From NCBI GenBank assembly GCA_017562135.1, contig QEYB01001019.1:62001-126000 (forward strand): 64,000 nt of DNA, in the 5' to 3' direction. The DNA comes from Dipylidium caninum. Lineage: Eukaryota; Platyhelminthes; Cestoda; Cyclophyllidea; Dipylidiidae. Under the pieces are notes generated by a model that was not told the DNA's origin, ran no database searches, and was given only the letters and a program-made list of their open reading frames with translations. Positions 23,101 to 34,419 of the stretch are shown piece after piece. The stretch's first letter is position 1. The number at the start of each line of letters is the position of its first letter. The translations under genes were made by a program, and so were the position numbers.

Positions 23101-26100
23101 GGCCGTAGTAGGTAGGGAGACGGGAGAGGAGGTGGAACTAATGAAATGCGGGTGCAAATAGCGTCTGTCGGTGTCAAGGTGTGGGTGTAGTGGATGTGTT
23201 TGTTGGTAGATGGCAGTAAATCGTCTTGGAAGAGACCATCATGTCGGTGATATTGTCAATTCGGGGGTATAAGCACTGGTATTTGCTAAGTGTGGAGGAT
23301 GGAAGAGGGTGTCAGTAGAAAAACTTTTCTCCTTGTGTTTGACAGGCATATTTATTGCGCGCTGAATGCTGTCAAGGCAGAGAGGACGTTATTATGCTGC
23401 CTCACGCGTATATTCGGTGGCGGGGTCGTGGACATATCGAAATGCCTCGAGGCATCTGTTTGCCACCTGCTATTTGACCGACTCAGTAGTGGTGGTTGTA
23501 TTCCTTCGGAGGACAAGTCAGTAGGGCGGGAAGGTTCTCTCTCCCTTATGTCGAGTCTCCGTGAGTGGCAGGTTTAAGTGTAAGATGCGGAAAAGTCACT
23601 GGGGTGGATAGAGACTGTGCCCAATCCACTCGACGGTCGTGTGACACGTTGGCTCGTTTGGCAGTATTTTGTGCCTGAGATTGAGTGGATTGCATGAGGA
23701 CGACAGATCCTTGGAGGTCAAGGATGTGGGAGAGACAACGCCTCACAGTGTGGCGTCTGGGAGGCATTCTTGTGAGCGAAATGGAGCGAGTGGTTTCTTA
23801 GCGTACTCGCTACCAGGTCGGTGGGCGGCAGTCTACCGTCACAACCACTGCAATGTCGATGTGACGGGGAGTAGCGCCTGCTGCCACTGAGCCAAAGAAG
23901 CAGGACGAATTGAGCTTGAGTATCCTGCAACAAGGCGGGGTGATTGAAAGAGGTCGTCGTGTCCTTCACCACAACGCGTCCACTGTAAATGGTGACTGGA
24001 GGGGGCGGTGGCCTCTCGTGTGTTGTGCACCCTAACGAAGCAGAACATGTTGGCCCAAGTCGTGATGTGGAGTTGAATGGTGGAAGGAGTAGTATGGTCC
24101 AGTGATGCCTTCTTGGAAGTGAAGTGTTGTAGGAGAAGGGGTGACTACGAGACCTGGTGTCCGCGCTCTCCTCTTGAGTGCTCCATTAGCTCCACCACCC
24201 CCACCCCAAGGAATGCTCAGACTAGAGGAGAACTCTCGGCGTTGTGAAGGCCTCTTTTCTCTTTAACTTTCAGTCTGGGAATGTGGGATGAATGCTAGTA
24301 GATGCATTTGAAGTTGACCACGTAGTATTGGTGACGACGTCGATCCTGCTTTCGAGCTGCTGGCCATTATGTGGTGGGCTGTTGTCAACCGCGGGGCTTC
24401 GTCAGAGGCCAAGGAAGAGCTGCCACTTCGAGGCTGCAACGTAAGGAGTGGGGTGATGTTAAGTGTGAACCTCCTACGCCGCTGCTGACGGAAGACGCGA
24501 GAGGAGCGGTAGCGGTGGCGGTGGAGGTGGCGGTGGCGGTGGCGGTGGAAGCGTTGCAACAAGTCGAGAAGTGATGCTTTAGAAGAAGCGTTAATTGCTT
24601 CGTTCGCCACTGTGATCTCTCGTGAAGTCTACACTGGAAGTGAGATGTGCTTTGGCTAGGCGGAACTACGAAGCACGTGTCACTCACGAAGTGTCTGGAG
24701 ATGACCCGCCGACATCAGCGAGGAGTAGAAATGCGCCCCGGTCGAGCAATGCCAGAAGGTGATGTCTGCTGTCTGGTATGACACATTCTCCTCCCTTCTA
24801 CCACTCCGACAACCTCGTGTACGAACCAGGGTTTGGCGGACGACAAGATTGGCAAAATGGCTCCATAACTTTTGGCAAATAGCGGGAAGATGTTGGTGAA
24901 ACATGCAAGTGAGATATCGGGAGGCTTCACCCTCGAGTCTCTCACGCTTGGTGGTCGCACCGACGACCCACGGCGACCTCGCATTCGCCGCCCTAATGGG
25001 AGTAAGCTGTTTTCCAAAGCGGATGGCTGCTGCAAGAATCGCCGAGGGAAGTGGCAGGTGGAGTTAAGACGAGTATGCGCCGAGAATTGTCCGGCCACTG
25101 ATTAACACATGCTTTAGTCGACATCCTCCACCCGCTACAGCCGTGCATGGCTGCCGTCTCGGTGAATAGGTGAGGACACCGGGAGAAAGGCGGTCTTTTC
25201 CTACTGGGCAAATGTTCACACGTGTCAGTAGGAAGAGTTGCTCTCGTCAATGTCATTTCGTTACTTTGGCCTGTGTGATTCATGCTAAGCAGGTGTGAAG
25301 CGCGTCCTGCGAGAGGCGGCGCTTTGTTGGGAATACGGCAGTGCTTGCGAGGCGAGTAGCCTTGATGGGCTCGATGAAGAAGGGCGAGTTGGTTTATTCA
25401 CTGGTGGCGTTCCCTGTGCGAAGGTGTAGAATGTGTCTGTGCTTGTGGTGGCTGCTGTCAGTTCTTCGCAGGGCGGGAAGGCGTCGAGAGTGTAGGCTAT
25501 AGTGTAGGACCAGTGTGGGTGTAATGCCACTGCTTAGGGAAGCACTGGCAGGTAGGAGGAAAGCATGAGATTGGCTGAATGAGGCTGTGATGCCTATTGT
25601 CCGTTGACACATCCGACTTCCTGAGGCCTCCTCTGTTGCCTCTGCTATTGCTGCTGCGTGTGTGTGAGTCGCCCACTGGACGAAGGATTGCGAGGTGGCC
25701 TGATCAGCTCGACTCCCTTGCGCGGTAATAGACTAAACTCACACTAAGAGAGGCTTCCTCGTAGGGTGAGCTCATCTGGCGGTGGTTGTCGCGAGGACTG
25801 TCGCTCTTCCAATGATTCCCTTTAATGCACAATGGCCACGCCGGTGTCGTGGTCCCTCAGCTCGCCTGCTGACCTTCAATTCTGCAATGTGTTCAAAGTG
25901 GGCCATGAAAACCAATGCACTGCACGCCTCCCCTCCGAGGTTTCCTGAGACTGGGAGAAAATAGGTTGGCGTCGCGGCTGTGTCCTTGAGTCCGCCTTAC
26001 CGCAGCGGACTCTGCTGCCGACGTGCACACTCGTTTGATTGGGTGGCGAAAGTGCTTTTTGAGATTGTCGTGTAAGACATGGCTGCCGGAGCGCAGAGAG

Positions 26101-26850
26101 CGAACCGCCGTCTCAGACACCGCCACCTGTCCGTCCGCACTGCGAGGGTGTGTGAGAGGCCGCGACGTGGGTTTAGACGAGGTAACCACTGCAACCCGGT
26201 GTGGTTGCTGACTGACTGAAGTGTTGATTCACTTCCGTGGCCGAAGTAAATATTTACTTGGGCGGACACGAGGGAACAACGCCCCGAGAAACGCGGCGTC
26301 GAGGAATTAGTCCACAGATCGGCCGGAAATATTCCATCATTGTGCGTTTGAGCAATTGATAAACATGGCTTTTTCCTGTGCAGTAAACAAATTTATTAGT
26401 TGGTTTGGCCTCCGGTCAAGTGGGAGGATGCATTGAGGGTGTTGTGTCCGGTGCCGGTGACATGGCATGCTCGATGTCAGTGTCATCTGTCGACCTCGCT
26501 CAACTGCTCCGTTCAAAGGGTCAGGTGAGGCTTGATTCCGTCGTTGGACGTGTCGTGCGAGGGGTGTAGAAGGCCTGTGATTGCACATATCCACGCCAGT
26601 CTCTGCTTGTCGAAGCGGACCGCTTCCCACCTCAGCAGTGGTCGAGTTGCACACGCTAAGTTTGTGTCGGTTCACCAGCCGTAGATTGATTGGTTCATTG
26701 GTCCGACGTGCACAATGCATGTCGGCGAAGCTGTTGTTGGCGTGTGTCGTCGAGGTCCTACACCGACGACACACCTGTCTCCAGAAATTGCCTTGCCGGA
26801 GTGGTGAATGCACGACCTGCCTGCTGGCTGCCACTCGCAGGCAACAGTAA
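20200..26850. other. Intergenic outer right arm
   Basis: Mirror of 1-6.3 kb. An open frame of 155 codons at 21,152-21,619 (minus) is interrupted in the left copy and has no recognised domain. About 0.7 kb near 23.5-24.35 kb has no counterpart at the mirror position. No gene is supported. Confidence 0.6.
23745..23905 (-). repeat. Dispersed repeat block, right copy
   Basis: Partner of 2,205-2,372. It lies inside the right-arm-specific segment, hence not at the mirror position of the left copy. Confidence 0.5.
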
Positions 26851-26859
26851 GTGGGACCT

Positions 26860-28800
26860 GACGCGCCAGGCGACTCCTCCCTCCTCATTCGAGGTTAGGC
26901 GGCGCCAAGTGTACAGCAACTCGGCATCCCAGGAGTGCGGCAGGACGCGCAAGGAGAAGACTTGAGGCCGTGTGGCGGTGATGAGGTGATGAGGTGGAAG
27001 AGGTAATGGACAGGAGGAAGAGGGCGGGAGGGAGGGAGGGAGGGAGGAAGCGATCCTTTCAGGGGTTCCTCAGACGTGTAACAGGTCTGTGGTTGCCTCG
27101 CTGGAGCAGGTGTGACAGTGAGGTGGACACGAGTGGCCAGCGCGGACAAACACGAGATCATACGACTTCCATCTCGGCGTGTGCCAGTCGTGTGGCGCCA
27201 TTGCATAAAACACCGGCAGTGGTTTAGCCCTGAATATGATAATCGCCCGCAGCGAGTTTAGGTTTTGGGAATGGTGGAGGTCAATCTGCTACTGCAGTGA
27301 GCAACATGGGAGCTTTTTGGCGTCGCCGGGCGCCTTTCAATACTTCAGTCGGATTGGCCGATTGTCTCTCTCGCCTTCCAAGTGGCATTTCATTGAATGG
27401 AAGATGGTGAGACCGCAAGCTGATGGTGCGAACCGAGAGCAGAGGTGGAGCTGGCCACAGTGGGCGTGGACTCAACCACCTGCGGAGGAGCGAGGTGTGT
27501 CCGCCCTCGACTCGGTGTCATCTTCGGAGCACCGGAGCACAGGAGTGGTTGCCGAGGCGCGAGGTGAGGTGAACAGATGGCAAAGGTGGTTTTGCAAGAT
27601 GTCGAACGACTTGTCAATTTACTTCGACTGCTTGAAAATGTTCGCAGCGAAGTGTGCTAATTAAAAATGGGACGTGCTGGGTTCCTCTGGCACACCCTGA
27701 CAGACAGCGTCGGGTGGAGAATTGAAAAGGGAAAAGAAGGCCGTAGAGACGCAGTAGAATGCAAACTGCCGTGTTGGTCTCTCTTATCACAAAGAGAGTG
27801 AATAATTTTCGGCCACAATGCTCTTGTACCATCGACGACGCTCAAACTATGGGCTTTCTGGAGCCTGAATGTGGGGAAAACAGTGGAGGGCTGTTTTGTG
27901 AATGTATCCGTGTCCTTCCACGTTGGTAACTTGGCCGCAAGCTGCAGAGGCGATAGAATTTTGTCAGCGTTGTAGGGAAGAGTGAAGTGTTGTCGTTCAG
28001 TGAGCCGAGGAAGAAGGCGCATGCCATTGCAAGGCGAAATCGTTTCCACAACTGTGTTGGCTGTTCGGAGTAAAGAGGCTGAGCTGAGGTGGGATAATAG
28101 CGAAGAGGGACAGAGCAACCTTCACTCACAGCTGAAGTGCACAAACCACCTGTGCAACAGGCTCCTCGACAAGTGCGACATGGCAGATCTGATGGTCTCG
28201 ACGTTCCACACGGACGGCAAGTTAATTTGGCAGTGAACAAAAACCGGAAGTAGTGAGAAGCGGAAGTGCAGCCGAAAGGTTGTTTGAGTTGTTGACGAGG
28301 TGGAAACACCCAGAGGGAATTGTCGATGAGAGGAGGGCATTTGAGGTGACTATGTGGAGAAAGCGAGGAGGAAAGGAGGGCTTGTGTATCATGTCTGTCG
28401 ATATGGCACCCACGGAGACGCGAGTTCACCTGCTGGCGAAGGCGATCCAAAGGGCGTGTTCCGGAGGGTCGAGTGGCGCATTCATTGTAACCTGGTGTAG
28501 GCAGCCACCGAAACTCTCATGCCGCGATGGCGGAGAATGTTGCCTTCAAGTGGAGCGAAAGGACTATGCCAAATTGGAGGTTGCCAGGAGGAGGGTGCTT
28601 GTGTTTTCAAGGTGGAGGGCAAACACATTCAAGGTTAGAAGTGCCAACGCGGCGTAAATGCAAGTAGTCGGGGTCGGGGTGCGCTTTCAGACGCGCTGGA
28701 CGTTTGTGCCGTGGCGATGAGGAGCAGACGGTCGGTCTGGTTGACAGGCCAATCAGGAGGAGGCGCGCTTGGTCGCCACAATGCGTCCGTGGCCACGTCT
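26860..28800. other. Intergenic between inverted repeat and PNP E
   Basis: GC-rich sequence with long chance open frames on both strands, the longest about 200 codons at 27,842-28,450 minus. None has a recognisable domain or conserved partner. It contains a GGGA repeat at 27,024-27,047. Confidence 0.55.
27024..27047 (+). repeat. (GGGA)n microsatellite
   Basis: About five GGGA units. Confidence 0.8.
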
Positions 28801-28808
28801 TTAAATAA
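28799..28808 (+). promoter_or_regulatory. Possible TATA-like element of PNP E
   Basis: An AT-rich TTTAAATAAG stands out in GC-rich surroundings about 75 nt upstream of the PNP E start codon. This is a position-based guess only. Confidence 0.3.
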
Positions 28809-28881
28809 GCACGCACGTTGTCGGACAAGCGAAAACACGAAGTATTCTTTGGCCTGCTCGGAGTTGCTCCACTCTGTGCCC

Positions 28882-30843
28882 ATGGGTGCCTACGAGGACG
28901 CGAAGGCGATATGCGATTTCCTGCGGAAGCGAGTCTCCATCATCCCCTTGGTGGGCATAATTTGCGGTTCGGGACTGGGCCAATTGGGCAACCGCGTGAC
29001 TGACCGTGTGGACATCGCATACACAGACATTCCAGGCATGCCGTCGAGTACCGGTGAGTTAAGCTGCGTATTCTACGCTTTCACCATCACCGCGTGCAGC
29101 GCGTCCACCTGACCCGCGCCCTGCGTGCACTTCAGTGGAAGGACACAAGGGGAACTTGGTGTTTGGCACACTTGGGGGCAAACAGGTGATGGTGATGCAG
29201 GGCCGATTCCACGCGTACGAGGGCTACACGCAGCAGGAGGTAGGTCAATGCACCCCCTCACCCGTCGTCTCGTCTGCTTCTCCTCCTCCGCCTCATCGGT
29301 TGTTCTGCATTCATCCCTCGATTCCTCCCCTCCCCTCTTCTCTTCCACTTCCATCCTTCCATCATTCCTCCCACCCATCCTTCTTCTTTCCCTCTTCTCC
29401 TTCCTTCATTTGCTCCACCGCCCGACCTTTGTCTCCGACCACATATCGCCCTCTCCTCTCCCTCCCTCTCCTCTCCCCTCCCTCTCCTCCCCTCCCCTCC
29501 CTCCCCTCACCTCCCTCCCCTCCCCTCCCCTCCCCCTGCTCGTGCTCGTGCTCGTGCTCTTGCTCTTGCTCGTGCCCGTCCACTGCATCTGCTGCTTCTG
29601 TAGCCGATCCCGTCTGGTTTGAGCTAACTTTCTTCCGCTTGCCTTGCCTTGCCTTGCCTTGCCTTGCCTTGCCTCGGACAGGTGACGCTCCCGGTGAAAG
29701 TAATGCGGTTGATGGGATGCGAGTACCTCTTCGTCACCAACGCGACAGGCGGCCTTCACCCGAATTACGATGTTGGCGACATTATGGTGATGAAGGACCA
29801 CATCAGCATTCCCGCACTCGCCGGCATCAACCCACTGACCGGTCCCAATGACGACAGGTGAGGCTGCCTCGCGATAACTGCTTGATAACTAGCTGCCTGT
29901 TTCGTGTGCCATTTGCGTGATAACTGAAGAGGCGCTCGTGTAATGGCCAAACCCTCTGATCGCCGTGGTTCGGCTACGTGCAGACGCGGTGATGTGTGTA
30001 ATGCAGACGACTGTGAGGTGATGCTGACAGTGGATTTGGGGACTAAGTTCTGCCACAAGTGTGCGCCGACTTAATGGCCCGTCTGTGCAGACGCTTCGCT
30101 TGTCCTCTGATTCACACCGAATCGGCCAAGTTGAAGCCCTCCCGAGGCGTCATGTCCACCTTCGCCAGACTTGATGGGGTCAAGTCGGGCAGTTTTAGCC
30201 ATTTGGTCCATTTGGACGAGGCTTAGAGAGCAGGAGTGTCAATCGCGTGCGCCTAGACAAGTTGCAGTTGTTCCTGCCAAAGGCCGTTTCTCGTTGCGTA
30301 GCGGCTGTGCGCCAACTTCGACCTCACTGCCTTTGGGCAGGGCTTTTCAGCATCCACTGACACGCTTCATTCACTCCTGCAGCAGTCACCCTGCGGACGC
30401 CTTCTCCACACGCCTCTTTGTCTGTCTAACCAAATCCCCATGCCCTTGTTTTCAGGTTCGGTCGCCGATTCACTGCTCTGTCGAACATCTACCCGAAGGA
30501 GTTGCGTCAACTGGCCTTGCGCGTAGCAGAGGAGATGGGAATTGGAGAGCTGATGCATGAGGGTGTCTACGTGTGCTGCTGCGGCCCCACCTACGACACT
30601 CCGGCGGAGGCGCGCGCCCTGCGACTGTTGGGCGCCGACGTGGCGGGTATGAGCACGACGGCGGAGACAATTGTGGCCCACCACGTGGGCATGCGTGTGC
30701 TCGGCCTCTCTCTGGTCACTAACCGCGAGGTCTTCGAAATTGACCGCACCGAGAAAACTGACCACGAAGACGTGCTTCAGACGGGTCGCCAACGCGGTGA
30801 CACCATCGCCACCCTCCTCACCCGTGTTCTGGCCAACCTGTGA
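28882..30843 (+). CDS. PNP: Purine nucleoside phosphorylase copy E, divergent
   Basis: Exons are 28882-29053, 29136-29239, 29682-29857 and 30456-30843, encoding 279 residues. The first two together equal the single exon 1 of the other copies, so E has one extra 82-nt intron interrupting the codon before EGHKGN. GSGLG, H61, R81/H83/Y85, M216/S217, N240 and H254 are kept. Two purine-site positions differ: TNAAGG becomes TNATGG (A114T, human A117), and GPTYET becomes GPTYDT (E198D, human E201). Three consecutive cysteines (191-193) precede that motif. In human PNP the glutamate hydrogen-bonds the purine N1/N2 side, so altered substrate preference or lower activity is plausible. Otherwise it is a complete and probably expressed nucleoside phosphorylase. 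Intron 2 (442 nt) is almost pure pyrimidine repeat. Confidence 0.94.
29450..29580 (+). repeat. Pyrimidine-rich tract in PNP E intron
   Basis: CCCTCTCC/CCCCTC units followed by CTCGTG and CTCTTG hexamers. It opens a spurious reading frame across the intron. A shortened version is in F at about 33,860-33,930. Confidence 0.85.
29641..29674 (+). repeat. (GCCTT)6 at 3' end of PNP E intron
   Basis: Six pentamers just before the acceptor CGGACAG. The duplicate F has ten units at the same place. Confidence 0.85.
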
Positions 30844-30849
30844 CCGCGC

Positions 30850-33440
30850 CATCCACTCTCTGGTCTGCGGCGTCAGTAGTGGCCGCGGCTGCTCTCGCAA
30901 TTGCTGGACACCTTTGATTTAGTGTACAATGAAGAATGTGAAGTATACACTCGGGGGTGAAGAGATGAGTGGAGAGGGTAGAAGGCGAGATGTCTCGTCG
31001 CGTGGTTGGATTGCTGAGTTTGTTCACTTGGCCACAATGAGGTGGGGTTCGGCATGCACAGTGCGATGGCACCAGCCTCAGCAGCAGTCGCGTATGTTGC
31101 ACTTTGCATAGGGGAGTGTCTCTTGCCATCTCTGTCTTCAAGGGAATGTCAGAGGTGAAGTGATGGGTGAAGTGATGGTTCTGGCGAGGCTGGGGAGATG
31201 AGACACGCCTGCGCAGACATCAGTAGTTCTTGGTCGAAGCGAGTTTCAGTGTTAAACTCCCCATTGCGTGTCACTTGACAACGAAACGCTCTTTCCCTAA
31301 AATGGGGGGTTTAGTCGAGGTGCCGAGGCATGACACCCTCGCAGCACTCGATGCTTTTTCTGCATAGAGCAGCGTCCGGCGCACGCGCAGCTCAGTTGAG
31401 CGGAGGATGATTGAGCCCGAAACCCACAAGCACGGAGGGTCACACAACCGTCCGCGACTCCATCGCATCTCTCACTTTTGGGGAGGTGAATCGTGAGTCG
31501 AGAGAAGCCCCCTTGTGAGTGAGAAAGACTGGCGGCCAGACTGGTGTGTGCACCAGTCGCGGTAAAATGCAAGCTAGAGTAAGGGGAGGCCAGAACGGTG
31601 GATGTGTGCATGACATTAGTAGTCTGGTGCTCGGCTGCTCGGCTGCTCGGCCGCTCGGCTGCTCAACACGCACTTCGCCAAATGCCACTTGGACCTTCAG
31701 CTCATTCACCACCTGGCGGTAGTTCGAGAAGCACTCGTCGTCGGCGTGGCCTTTCTAAGTCCACCTTCTGCGTTGTTGACACGACGTAGCATGAAGCGAC
31801 AGTTGTTCCTCTAACTGCTGTGTCCCATCTTTGCCACCGCTCACAAGTGGAGACATCGTGCAACTCCCAGTCTTCCCCATGTTGCACCGCTGAAAGAACA
31901 GTGGACTGTGAAACAACTTCCGCTTCGTGTAGAGTGGGGTCGAGTTGAGTAGTAAGTGAGAACTCGAATTGCCGCCTGCATGTGCGAGATGGCGATTCTG
32001 CGTGCACCAGCCTTTGAATGCGGCATTTGCCCACTGTGTTGCCGTGGCTTTTGCGTCAAGAGGCTGCCTGCACTCGTGGGACGGCGCCAACTGTCCACAG
32101 CAAATGCTCGAGAAACACTTCAGTGAGAGTAAGGCGTGGCGAAGCAGGTCCCTCAGTGTCATCCCTTCCACGCCCTGATCCACTTCTCCTTGAAGGTGAC
32201 CGTTTAAAGGCGTAACTCTTCTCAGTCGGCGGGTTGTGACTGCGGCTATTCGCATTTGTACGCAGCAGTACAAATGCATTTTACTAAGACAAACACTGTT
32301 ACCTATTCAAAAGAGTAGATGAAGGCCGCACACCTTCGCATGCATCCACGGCTGACGGAAGTTCAGCAAGCGCATAATGTAAATGCAGTGCCTAGTTACC
32401 CGGGTTCATCGCTGGTCTCTCCTTGTACCTCATTACTTGGCACAATCTGTAAATAAACATGGTGACTTGAAATGACGCTGATATGCCAAATAGGTATAGA
32501 ATTAGCCGAACAGAGTAAGAATGGTTTAGGTGGGGAGAACGTGTCCAGTCAATGAGCCTTCAGACGAGCTTAAATGTCACCCTTCGAGCGAAGCTTGTGC
32601 CACTTCGTCGTCGACAGACTGAGGGTTGAAATCAGTTTGGAGTTGAAAATAGACGGACTTGCTACGGTCTCGATCGTGTTAGGCACACTGAGACAAGTTT
32701 CCGAGCAATTAAATCGCCGCAAGATGACCACAGGGGCCTCGTTTACTGCGAACTCTGTCCTTTTTAAACGCTCTATTCGCATGTTGGATGCTCAAATGCG
32801 CGCTTTGTCCACACATTCCTCAATTGCTAAAAGCCTCTACACAGCTCCTCCTGCGTCTTACATGTTTTGTGAAAGGGAGCCCCACCACTTGATACTCGGC
32901 CGCTGTCACTGCTCCTGGTTACTTCTCAGCCAAATCGACCTGACGCGTTAATAGTGTGGGGGAAAAGTGCTTTATTCAGTTGGCAGGAAGAAAAGCCTTC
33001 CGGAGCATGACTCGATGATTTGGACATAGCTGACTGAAGTACATACCATATAACGCATAATATATATTGTTCGGAGAGGTGATTACACATAGATATCTTT
33101 TGTTTTTGTATCCTACTTGTTTTATTTTAGTAAAGACAAACTGCCTGTCTCCAGACATTATTGTCACGGTTTTATATTCATATGAAACAGCAGAGGATTA
33201 TTTCCTGTATAATTCTACTTTCCTCCACGTCGGCTTCTCGATTTGGATGAAGAGCAAAACTTCTCCAAGTAAAAGAACAGCCTCCTCTCTGTCTAATGGG
33301 ACGAAGTGGAGGAGAATTTGAGGAAAGGTGGCGTCTCGAGTCCACGAGAATGGAAGCAATGCGTGATCAGTGCAACTTGACATCATCATTGAATGCTACC
33401 AATTGCCACGAGACGCCGGATGACTGGGTTCAGTAAGGAT
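30850..33440. other. Intergenic between PNP E and F
   Basis: No gene recognised; open frames lack family resemblance. A short CTCGGCTG run lies near 31,630-31,660. Confidence 0.55.
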
Positions 33441-33454
33441 GCACCAAACTGTGT

Positions 33455-34360
33455 CGTCTACGCTTTCGCCATCGCCATCACCATCACCATCACCATGGCC
33501 ACGAGCGACGCGTCCACCTGACTCCGCGCCCTGCGTGCACTTCAGTGGAAGGACACAAGGGGAACTTGGTGTTTGGCACACTTGGGGGCAAACAGGTGAT
33601 GGTGATGCAGGGCCGATTCCACGCGTACGAGGGCTACACGCAGCAGGAGGTAGGTCAATGCACCCCCTCACCCGTCGTCTCGTCTGCTTCTCCTCCTCCG
33701 CCTCATCGGTTGTTCTGCATTCATCCCTCGATTCCTCCCCTCCCCTCTTCTCTTCCACTTCCATCCTTCCATCATTCCTCCCACCCATCCTTCTTCTTTC
33801 CCTCTCTTCCCTCCTTCATTTGCTCCACCGCCCGACCTTTGTCTCCGACCACATTTCGCCCTCCCCTCCCCTCCCCTCCCCCCCCTCCCCTCCCCTGCTC
33901 GTGCTCGTGCTCGTGCTCTTGCTCTTGCTCGTGCCCGTCCACTGCATCTGCTGCTTCTGTAGCCGATCCCGTCTGGTTTGAGCTAACTTTCTTCCGCTTG
34001 CCTTGCCTTGCCTTGCCTTGCCTTGCCTTGCCTTGCCTTGCCTTGCCTTGCCTCGGACAGGTGACGCTCCCGGTGAAAGTAATGCGGTTGATGGGATGCG
34101 AGTACCTCTTCGTCACCAACGCGACAGGCGGCCTTCACCTGAATTACGACGACCCATGAGGTGTTCGTTTAATCACCGAGCAGTCTGATCCCCTGTGGGT
34201 TGGCTTCTCGCACTGGCGGTGATGGGTGTGAGGCATACCACCGTGAGGCGATTGCACCAGTGGAGTTGGGGACTAATTTCTGCCACAAGTGGGCGCTGAC
34301 TTCACGGCCCGTCTTCTTGGCAGGCCGTCTCCATGTTCTCTGATTCACACCGAGTCGGTC
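33455..34360 (+). pseudogene. Truncated duplicate of PNP E (copy F)
   Basis: A direct copy of E from inside its first intron through part of the intron after E exon 3. It holds E exon 2 (33546-33649) and the first 88 or so bases of E exon 3 (from 34061), joined by a nearly identical repeat-filled intron. Exon 3 then lacks about 80 bases and its splice donor, and the frame ends at a TGA at 34157-34159. No equivalent of E exon 1 or the last exon is present, so no enzyme can be made. From about 34,168 to 34,360 the copy matches the E intron only loosely, roughly three bases in four, unlike the near-identical first block. Confidence 0.92.
33999..34053 (+). repeat. (GCCTT)10 in copy F
   Basis: Ten pentamers against six in parent E, showing repeat expansion or contraction since duplication. 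Confidence 0.85.
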
Positions 34361-34419
34361 ACTCGTCTGTGCACCCACGCTGAGGTCCGCCTCCCCCAGA
34401 CTGTTGTCACTTGGAGCAG

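Larger units (their letters stand above)
14549..26855 (-). repeat. Right arm of giant inverted repeat
   Basis: Inverted partner of 1-11,797, carrying PNP C and PNP D on the minus strand in mirror order. It is about 0.5 kb longer than the visible left arm. The excess comes mainly from a right-specific segment near 23.5-24.35 kb and a longer microsatellite intron in PNP C. The two arms differ by substitutions as well as many short indels, which argues against a simple fold-back assembly error. Confidence 0.93.

Noticed and set aside
1..26855. Inverted repeat as a pure fold-back assembly artefact
   Set aside because: The arms differ by many substitutions, indels and arm-specific segments, which a chimeric fold-back would not produce. 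The near-identical centre still deserves read-level checking.
27842..28450. 202-codon minus-strand open frame
   Set aside because: GC-rich region with long frames on both strands, no domain, signal or conserved partner recognised.
29135..29851. 238-codon plus-strand open frame containing PNP-like residues at its start
   Set aside because: It is E exon 2 read through the pyrimidine-repeat intron; the splice sites and comparison with other copies show the middle is intron. The same applies to 33,545-34,159.
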